From positions 15,412,579 to 15,476,578 of the forward strand of contig NC_092685.1 of the NCBI RefSeq assembly GCF_964275005.1: a stretch of DNA of 64,000 nt. The letters run 5' to 3'. Of the stretch, positions 12,672 through 23,400 are shown in pieces. The notes beneath the pieces were generated by a model. It ran no database searches. It was not told where the DNA came from and saw nothing but the letters and a program-made list of their open reading frames with translations. The stretch's first letter is position 1, and each line of letters begins with the position of its first letter. Source of the stretch: Diadema setosum (taxonomy: Eukaryota > Echinodermata > Echinoidea > Diadematoida > Diadematidae). A program made the translations under genes and the position numbers.

Positions 12672-13491
12672 TTAGTTTAGTCTCATCAAACCAATGAGGC
12701 AAAATGACATTAACTTGATGACACTCCACTCATTATAGCTCATGAAGCAGTTGAACATTTCCTCAGTCGGCGCGCAATCTGTATCACACATGAGGGACAC
12801 GTTGAACCAACAGTAATTGTCAGTTTGCTCGGTGATCCGATCAGCTGGATAGGTGTATATCCCTCCTTCCCCCATGACCAGTTTTCCATCATGAAGAAGA
12901 GGTTGATGACCTTAGTACCGGGTCGTTGTCATAAGGTTACCATCTCCCTCCCAGCCGCGCTAGGTAAACATTTTTATCCTACTCATTCACTTTCTGCAAT
13001 GAGAAAACATTGCATTTGAAAACTTCTGAAATATTATCGTAATATGAAAGAAAAAAATCAATGTTCGTCTTATTTACAATGTATTTCCATTCCAATCAGG
13101 TAGATTATTATTCTTGTATGCAAATAGACACGACATGCCCATAATTTCTTTGAAATATTGTAAAGCAGCGTTTTCGCATGGCCACCATTGAATACTCAGA
13201 CGGAAATGTTGCACACCCTGACAAGGATCGAAACGGGCCATCTTTCTAATTATCCTGTATGTGCAGTATCCCTTGACAGAAACCATCACACCACATGGTG
13301 AAAAAGACACAAAGTGTATTGTCAAGATGTAGGACTCTTGCCAACTCATGATGAGCATCTTGTAATTCTGACCCGTACGCGGGTCTTCGGGAACGGAAAT
13401 ACGTCATCCTGCTGCAATTTTCAGTAATTGGAATGACCTTTCTTTGTAATTTAGGCTTTCTGGCTCCAGCGTCGTGAGCCCTTGATTTCAA
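12672..13491 (-). other. Possible coding patches, Cys-containing, minus strand
   Basis: Two minus-strand open stretches sit side by side: 13358-13074 (94 codons, with FSPCGVMVSVKGYCTY and DPCQGVQHFRLSIQWWPCE) and 12911-12672 (80 codons, with GKLVMGEGGIYTYPAD and YCWFNVSLMCDTDCAPTEE). Regular cysteines, aromatic residues and glycine-rich turns look more protein-like than neighbouring frames, and both read in the same direction. An overlapping frame (13491-13246) is also open. No family recognised, and the splice sites are not convincing. Could be exons of an unannotated secreted protein or a decayed gene. Confidence 0.22.
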
Positions 13492-16400
13492 TGAAGATTT
13501 AACATCGAGCGCTGCTTAGAACAATGACCTTCACCTGACCGAGAGAGACCATCATAATGAGTATTCTAGCATAATCATAGGCAATACCTAATAATAATCT
13601 ACTTACGCACCCGCACGCACACTAGCAAACACGCACACTTTAACAAACGCAAACACAGGCCTAAACAAGTATATACATTGTATAAATGTACACACTATAT
13701 TTCCCTTCCATCGACCATGAAGAGCAATGGATAAAACACATGAAAAAAAAAATCTTTTGTATACGCTTCTGCAACGGACTTGTGCGAAACACTATGTAAT
13801 CAATTTAAAGAGGCCTCCCATCTTTTTGACCAAGCGAAGCTATTCTATCAAAAATTATTTGTATTGTAAACGAGCAAAGAATGCACTGAGACTTCAAAAT
13901 TATATTCTATCTGTTACACACTTGCATGATACAACCTGTACAAGATTACCATAATGATCAAGACTGATCAGGAAAAGTGACGTCATTCGCGATTTGTGAA
14001 GTGATATTCGCTGATACTAATTTTACATCAACATGCAACAATATAAGATTAACCAAACGGTATCCTTAAAATTATCAACGAAAAATCTCCTTTAAACTCA
14101 TCTGAGGGAATTTTCTCGTTTTTGTTTGTTTTTTGTTGTTTTTATTATTGATAACGTCTTTGACAAAGTGTATTGTTTTCGCATTACGTTTACACACATT
14201 TCATTGTGTGGATATTTTGAAGTGAAATGTTCTGAAATTACCGTGCTAGCATATACCAACACACACAAAACTTCTCTAGTCTATTTTAGAGAATATTTTG
14301 TCTGCCTACGGTACATCTCCCATGATTCATACATCGGTTATTCAAAAGCACAAACCAAGACGGGCTACATTGGTCTTGAAGCTCAGCTTTTGTTCGCGTG
14401 CATTCGGGTCTACTTCAAGTACCTCGTCCTGCTCTTGGCTAGATTAGGCCAAGTGATAATCTTGTATCACAATTATTGAAGCATGCTGACCCAAATGTTC
14501 GTATAAGCGGGTTACAGTAGGTAGAACATGGATTCGAGTAGGAACCTACTGTACAGAGTCTATTATCTGAATGCCCGAGACATGCACTATCCCATCACGC
14601 ATGACGTTCTTGACTGGAGCCAAACCAATTTATTGCCACCTGCTGTAGTGGTAAAAATAAATCCAACGACTCGACTGTCTGCGTTGTTACTTGTTCCCTT
14701 TGATTCAATTATATAAAGTTCAAGCGAGATATCCATGATCTGCTTTCAAGTCTTTAATCAAGTATGCCATGTTTGATTGGTCTTTGAGACCGATAGTGAG
14801 TGATCAAGTATTTTGTATGATATACTTGTCTTAGTCTGATATGAACATGATGTATACTGTCAAAGAATGAATCAAAGATACATTATTTTATTGACATACT
14901 CTATGATCAATCCCCTGCCTGACATCATACGTACCAAGTCAGCAGGCCAAATTTCATCATGATTTTCTTTCGAAGACTGTAAGACGATACCAAGATAATC
15001 TGTACATTTCATAATTACTTTTTTTATGCAAATCAGTATACATTCTTTGAAAGTCATACGTAACTTCCAAATACATTGTAAGTGGATGCTAATTTGTGTT
15101 TTAATCACGAACGGCACAACCCAGTCCTTTCTAGAGTTGTAAAATTTGCTCATATTTTGTGTGAAGCTGATTTTATTGTTTAGTTTAAACATTGCAAATG
15201 GGCATGATTGAAACCAGGCTGAATTAATTTTTGTTGTCAACCTGCTTCTGATGATTTGACTTTCATTGTAAATTTAGTTCTCGGAGAGAATTACCCTCTC
15301 AAACAAATTCAAGCGTATTTGACGATGTTTCAATAAATAAAAGTACAAAAAGAAATGAAAATGAGTATGTTCATGTATAAGGTCGTGTGTTTTCTGCAGT
15401 GGTTAAGAGAGACACGGAACATGAAGTGCTTAACATTTTTAATGTTTTTTGTGACGTCGCCGCACTTCAAGTAGAGCTTAGCGAATAGATAAAATGAAAC
15501 GACACGTAAGAAGCCTAATCAACAATGGACAGAACGATAACAAAGTTTTTGAATCAAAAAAGTATATATATATATATATATATATATATCACTTACAACC
15601 ACAGAGTTAAAATCTTGATTCATCATAATGTGGATGCACTGTCTCATCTCACTTGAAAATCTTTATGGCAATTCAAGATAGATATAAAGTATATAATGCA
15701 TCCTTTTATTTCATTTTGATTTCTGTGCATTCGATGGGAAACTTCAGAATTCAACAAGTTTCTTTATATACTTCCAATTTCAGAATTTTTCCCTATTCTG
15801 TGATGTTCGATGTTAGTCCAGTTATATAAGTTGAATTGAAAATATGAAATGAATTATTTCAGATTCGTGCAGGATTTACACTTGTGTTTATGGAATCGAA
15901 CAAACCGTAGAGACTATTCTATGGTACCAAGAATAATATGGTGAAAAGTGATCAGTACTTGATGATTTTAACTCATTGGCTGCGTTTATTAAGGAGAAAC
16001 ATGAAACACCTACCTTCTACTCGTACAATTCAACACCCCAATTCATTATTTCCACGCCCACAATTAGTTTCAATCGTTGTACCTTTTTTATGTCATTCAG
16101 CTATAATTATAATTCCATGAGAATTGCGTCTATCAGTGTTTTTCGGTTGTTGTTGTTGTTGTTGGTGGTGGTGTTTTTGGGGGTGTTTTTTTTTTTTTTG
16201 GGGGGGGGGTGTCTCTTTTTTTGTGCCGTCAAAAAGATTGCTAAAACGCCAATTGTTTGGTGTGTGTGTGGGTGTGTGTGTATGTACCTTCCAATGCTAG
16301 CCATATTGTATGATCAAGGAGGTGGGAATCTCTTCCCACCTCCCTAGTGTGATTACGCACATCAGTCATTGATGGTCTAGCTGAATATATTGGTCCAGTA

Positions 16401-16889
16401 TCAAAACTGTGACTCACTGTAATCTTGAAATACATATGGGATCTCAGGATAGATCTTAATTCCTACTCTATGACAATGCATTTCAACTGGACAGGGAAAA
16501 ACTTTCCTCCGCACGCCATAGCCCGCTTTTTAGTGTTAGTAGCATGTTCGATAAAATGTTCATAGTGCGTGATGCACTTTGCACAAGTTTAATGATCACA
16601 CGACGAATTTGGTCAACAAAAAATAACAATTCATGCAACGCACGAGGTTATCAGCCTGAATATCTTGATTTAACCCCGAACACTTACATGTACGTGCGTT
16701 TGCAAACAGCTTACTGTACTAAATGTAACAACAGCTGACAGGATAAATAACTGACGGGCGAGAGCGCAGTTCTGGGCAGATAATTTCGCTGTCAGCTGAA
16801 CAAGTCAGAGTTCCCCCTGTTTTCTAGCCCATGCCCTATAGCTGCATTTTGTCTGTCTGAGGGAAATCGAGCAACATTGGTTTCTCATC
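13492..16889. other. Spacer upstream of the dioxygenase gene
   Basis: Holds a (TA)n microsatellite at 15563-15589, poly-T/poly-G and GT-rich runs at 16144-16280, and a perfect 11-bp inverted repeat GGAGGTGGGAA (16318-16328 with 16333-16343, four-base loop). The last 150 bp before the ATG at 16890 should contain the 5' UTR and promoter of the dioxygenase gene; I see no clear TATA box at a useful spacing. Confidence 0.5.
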
Positions 16890-16988
16890 ATGGATGCAAA
16901 TCCAGCTCTCTACACAACCATTCCACCGCAGGGGGAGAGAAAACCAGGTCAACTCACAGCTCAACAACTCAAGCAGTACTTTGACGAG
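16890..16988 (+). CDS. PhyH gene exon 1 (start codon)
   Basis: Encodes 33 residues from MDANPALYTT to QLKQYFDE. The donor is GAG|GCAAGT, a non-canonical GC donor. Using the nearest GT instead (16994) would break the frame into exon 2, so the GC donor is preferred. Exon ends in phase 0. Confidence 0.85.
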
Positions 16989-17367
16989 GCAAGTAGGCCT
17001 ACATGTATCTCATTTGTGTGCTCAGATACTGTTAGTAAGGTCCTGTCCCCCCCCCCCCCCCGATTACTCATTCGTAACTTTGATATTTACATTTGTTACC
17101 GTTTCCAATACTATTTACGTTATTCATTAAATAGTACTGTATTATGTAATCACATGTTAAAAGGTGTTAAAAATGCAAATAATAGTGTACGTGATAGAGA
17201 GACATGAATGATATTGTGTATCTTTTCTGTACGTAATAAACGTTATGACGGGTTATCCATAAATTCAAAAGAGCAAAGAGGTTATTGTCATTAAATAGCA
17301 GATACCTTTGTGTTATGTTTGTTATACAATTCCTAAGTATGTGATATATTATACATATGTATGTATA

Positions 17368-17414
<47 letters not shown>

Positions 17415-20400
17415 TATTCATATACTATGGCGCCTATATATCAGATTATGTAAAATCATATATTATGTGGTAGATCGGTAGATAGATAAAGATGATATAT
17501 ACATCGATTATGAATATATACGTTTATGTATTCAGTATTTTTGTTATCATTATAATTACGATTGTTATCATTGCTATTACTATTGTAAGAGGTATGTTGC
17601 TGCTATTTTTGCCGTTGCACCTTCTCAGCTTTGATTGCAGACATCATATGATTTATTCTTAAATCTCATAATAGTCACAACATGCAAGATTCTCAAAACG
17701 TCTGCATAGTAGGTGGTTGTGTTTTTCATGCTTTTGAACATCATCAGGTATCTCACTCAACAAAATCTGCATTTTCTCAAATTGAGCTACAAACCACGAT
17801 ATGACTGCTATCTCGCGTTTTTGTTTGTTTGCAGGACGTGTTGCTAATCATGAGTATGCGTATAACACCTTGTCAAAACTCACCTAACGAACAATTTTTC
17901 AACAATACCGCTTTACCTCCATTCTGACTCATTTTTATCCATATTTTGTTGCTAGGGCTTCGTGGTTGTGCCTAACTTCTTCAAACCAGAAGAGCTTGAT
18001 CTAGTTCGTGAGGGAGTGAAGGATCTCGTGAACCAATTGGTCAACAAACTCTACGATGCTGGCAAGATCAAAGGTACATCAGCTTTATCTAGCCCCATAG
18101 GTACCAATTTCCAAGAACAACAACAACCACAAAAACGGCCCAGTTACACCATTCGGCTTTAGCGACAGTCACTACCGTGTATTGTTGTAGTTAAAGGCCT
18201 ATGTGATATGGAGAATCATTTTATTTCAACACGGTAATAAAAGGAAACTGCTCAGCCATCGGCTGTTATTCTGCAAGTCCGTGCATGTATACAGTAATGT
18301 ATAGACAAAACAAAAACATAATTTCAGTAAATTCAGCGTATAATAATGATTAAACATAAGAAAAAAAAAGGAGAGAGAAAAATAAAAAAGGGAGTGAAAA
18401 GTATGTCTAATCATGCAGAGACTCAATCTCAGTGAACTACATTGCTGTTTGACTGGCATATGCGTCCCGGCACACACAGTGATCACACACATAATTTACA
18501 TGAATGTACAAATACATTAAAACGTGGTAGACCTATTATTACTTAGCTCTCACGATATCAAAATTCGTCTTGTCAATGGTATCAGGTAATATTGTTCTAT
18601 GCTTTCAGCAAAATAATTTCCTTGGTTTTGAAAACAGTTGATATCTATGTCCATTTTATCATCTACTTTTCCCTTCTAATAGTCCCCCAGTGCTGCTATT
18701 GCCATGTTTATGTCATGTTTTACTATTATGACACAATACGTCAAATAAAATGGGTTGGGTTTTTTGTTCAAGAAAAATAAAATACAAAAGATAAATCTAA
18801 AAGTGACAACCTCGTCCCAGTCTCTTAGCTAAAAGGTCAAAGTTTTACAGCAGTTAGGGGTTGACCTTTCCAGGGGCTCAAATCATATTTTGCACCGTTA
18901 TACGACGGACACGACTTCTGAGCTGTTCGATTCTGTTATCGATCGAATGCTCCGGCTCTGCGAAGAGGGCAAAGTCCTTATCGCTCGACATATTGACATG
19001 TTTACGCCCCCCTTTTCTTGGCTTCCCTGGATGACGCTATACAGTAATTTATAGCAGAGAGGAGTACACTGTCCACTGACTGCAATTTGTATTGCATTTA
19101 AAATATGCATGACATGACATTGATGCCGTGCATTTGGTGAATGAGCCAATACGATAACATAGCCATGGTCAGTCATATGCAATGAATATTTGACCACATA
19201 TTGAAGAATACTTATAGCATATTTTGAAAACAAAATGTCAGAGTGGTGTAAAGTATGTACCCTGATTTTCGAAATACCAGATAGTGAAGTATCATCATGA
19301 TTACAATCTAGACAATTCATTAATGTTAACATGCAAAAGATGGTCGCGTACTAAATATAAATTGAACGCCATAAAGCCAGGTTTTACGGTTACTGATGCA
19401 AATCTCCTAAAATTGAACCGCGCCTGATTACTCACTATACTCGAGTAACACCAATTTTTGGCACACTGTTCCCTCTTTCATTTCACCCGGTATGGTGTTA
19501 ATGAAGGTATCATTTTGCAGATTCTTTTCAATTTTTTCGCAAACCATCCGCAAACACCCCACCCAAACTTGCATAATGACATCAATCTGTATGATCTTAT
19601 CTATGAAGCTGTTTTCATCCTATACGTTGCAAACGCAGTTACACGATAGATTGAAATAGCATACACTGTTTATGTGTGGCATGATATAACCTATAAAATC
19701 ACAAACTTTGGAACGACTTCCTATTATCTGCATCGTGTGGTATCTATGACAGGCAAAATGTACTGTGAACATCTATCTTCCAATAAAACAGCCAGCAAAT
19801 AATAAAAGAAGCGCAGCAATATAAAACACACACACACCATACACACACACACAAAAAAAAAAAAAAAAACTGTACGTGTCAGCACAACCTGGCGTTCTAT
19901 GCAAATAAGGACATCTTTTTTTTTCTTTCATTTCAGTCATGCAATTTAAATCGCGTTTCACATAAATGTCATCTGGGTCCCTTGTAAGTAATAACGTTTT
20001 GACACAGTTATTCTAAAAATAACACAGACTGGGTGATAGCGTCGGTCGTTTGCACACAGAACATCTTGTTTGTTTGTGTTTTATCAGAAATGTTTGTAAA
20101 TAGCAAATAGCAGCTTGGGTTGCATGTTGAATATGTGTATAGGCCAATATGACACTGTGTAATTATTGCTAACACTCTAGGTCATTATATGGTACCCATG
20201 GATTTTTTTTTTTTTTTACTTTTTCTTCTCTAGAAGACGTGAATATTTTCAATTTTTTAATCTTATGAGTACACTTCTGTGATTTTTTTTTTAATGTATA
20301 CGTCGATTTTTGTTTGAGGCTTCAGAGAAAGTCAATCCTAATCGTTTTCTATTTTAACTTCACTTTGGAAAAGAAGGATATATATATATATATATACATA

Positions 20401-20462
20401 CATACATTGTATACATATACATATAATATATATGTATATATATATATATATACATTATATAG

Positions 20463-20498
<36 letters not shown>

Positions 20499-23400
20499 CT
20501 TGTTAAGCAACTTATTTTAAATGGTTTGAAGATGTCGCCTATCCTGTTTTGCATTAAAACTCTTCGTATATTCCTCTATCCTTTCTCCCACTTCTTTCAT
20601 CGCTATCACTGTTTGTTCATTACGTCATCTCATTTCAGACAAGCATGAGGACGTAGGACTGTTCCAGAGGTTCACATTGATTGAGAAACAGTTTCCTGGG
20701 GCAGGCGTACTGATGCACAAAGCAGGAATTCTTCCACAGGTAAGTGGCAAATAATGACGAATTTAGGTGTTGCATTGCTGAAGCCGGTTTACAGACCGCC
20801 AAATCTGCGAGATGAAGAAATTAATTTCCATAGCTTAGGCGTCTGATGTGGCTATGTCAGTTCCTGAAAGTAGTTGCTCTGACTGCCTGAGAAGAGAAGA
20901 AATTCCCTCATGTAATGAAAACAGACTGTTTCAAATACTAGCATAGATTGCTATTCAACATATCAATAAATGATTTCACTCATTCTGTCATTTATCTCCT
21001 TCATGTTAACGTAAAAAGCCCTGCACTTGTCATAATATTTGGATAAAAACGCAAGTTAATTCAATCATTGAATTTTGTTTAATTTTTATTCAAATCTATT
21101 TACATTTTCTACATTCTAGCATGGATATTAGAGGAAAAAATTACAAAATTACAATACAAGTATCAATTTGTCCAAACGCCAGATCTCCAAAATAGAAAAA
21201 TAACATGTACCATTTATACAAAATTATTCGCGTTATATCCGAATGGAGAGAAAAAGCAAACTAAAACTTAAATATGACACCTAAACAGACATGTGGGTCA
21301 TCTTACTGAGTGCAGTTGTGATAGGTACGGCCTACAATTCTTCATAACACAACAGATGATTGTAACACTGTGTGCGCAACCTTAGTCCCTTGTACATGGA
21401 CGCTAAGTGTGGCGCGAAGTGATTTTTTTTTAAGGTATGATAGAAGGACTGCCCTAAACATAACATTAAATCTCTGGTTTTCCTGTAACCATGGTAACAG
21501 AGTTTTCGAGACCTTTGGAGCCACGACCATCTGTTGAATGTCATGGAGCAGCTCATTGGTCCTAACATCGCCGGACATCCCGTGTGGAACCTCAGGGTTA
21601 AGGTACGTCAGAAGTAAGCAGTGTATTTTCATATACGACGCTACTATCACACTCATGTACTCTTATGGACACACATGCACACACATACACACACAGTCAT
21701 GGACACAAAAACATCATTCTAGAATTCATGATGTGATAATCTCCCAAATTACCATCAGGTTCATTGTCAAGGAACTATGAAGGGTAACTGCAACAATATC
21801 TGGAGTTTTTGGTTTTTCTTTTAATTAGCAACAGAATAAATGTCCTTTCCAGATATTTACATATAAGTTACGAACCCTTCCAAAACGGTTATGAAGCTGC
21901 TTTTATTCTCGGGCTGTCTGTAAAGGTAAAATACACAATATGACAGTGACTCTAGATTGATGGTTATCGGGCTATATGGCTTTTTATTTCGAAATGTCAA
22001 GCAGGTAACGTCTTTGACACATACAATGTATTTCTTTGTCTGGCCTGTGTCAAAATATGATTTCAGAAACATCTTACAGACATGCAAGTGAATAGTCTGC
22101 AAATTGGGCACAGTAACTACTATTAAACCATTTTATGTTATGATTGATTTCACACGACACATCTTTAGTCACAATTTGTCAATGCGTTGTGAACAATTTT
22201 CTTCGATACGTAATCATGTGAATATATAAGGCAAGAATCATCATCGTCTTCACTCCAATCTCCCACAACAGACGCCCCAGAACGAGGAGTCGGTTGTTCC
22301 GTGGCACCAGGGTAAGAATGAAACCGTTCTAACATTTTATGCTGAAAAATACCGGAGTATTAGATCTAATCAAAGTGACGTTTGCCGCTGCCGCTGATAC
22401 ATTACCAAATGATGCGGCCATATCAACATGTTGCTTACTGCGTATTTGACGTGTTCCTCTATGCTTTTCTCCAATAGTTCTAAGTTTTGTTATATTTTTC
22501 CAGTTTTTTTTTAAAACTTACATCTCTTATGTTATTTTCTAAGTCATCATGCAATGTACTGATTGTTGGGATAGGATTGCGGGGTTAAAATAGTGGTTAT
22601 TTTGGGTTTGTTTTTATTTTTCTCAATGTTTAGAATTTGAAAAAAAAATCGTAATCGCAACACCATCCAGCATACCTTATTTTTTTATAGGCCTATGTGA
22701 AATTTTTGTCTTGATGCATCGTTTATGTGCTATGAGCCAACGTCGGCGTTTACAATAAGTTGCTGTCTATAGTGGGATCAACTGATAGTTTGTATTTTTC
22801 CAGTAGACAGTTGAATACTTGAATATAAGAACGGCCCAAGTCCAAATTTGGCTTTTATCTTTGGAGACCCCTTGCAAAGTAATGCTTATACAGATAGTAA
22901 TTCCAATGATTGTTTTACCTTTCACTTTATATACATAACATTCCCATAATTGAAAAATCCATAATATTTTTGAAGTTATTTGCTGTTTCTTAGTTTTCTC
23001 TAAATTTTCTCTTATGGACTTGGGTCTACTTTATATTCAGGTATTCAATTGCATGTATTGTACAAATTTGATATCCTATCAACAAAAGCATTCTACCCTT
23101 TCAGACAACGCGTATTTGGATCCTAATGCCCTCAACGTCCTGCAACCTACAGCCTGGATTCCACTTCTGGACGTGAATGCACAGAATGGGTGCATTCAAG
23201 TACGTATCCTCTTAATACTAATGAAATCATTACTATCATTCTGAGACCAAGTGTGGAGAGTGTGTGTGCCTGTGTGTTATGGTGTCTGTTTTGATAATTG
23301 CACACGTCATGACAAGACTGAACCGAAGTGTTGACTTGGTTAGGCCTACGATAGCAAACATCTAATAGGGAGACAGGCATGACAGGGGATCATAGTAGAC

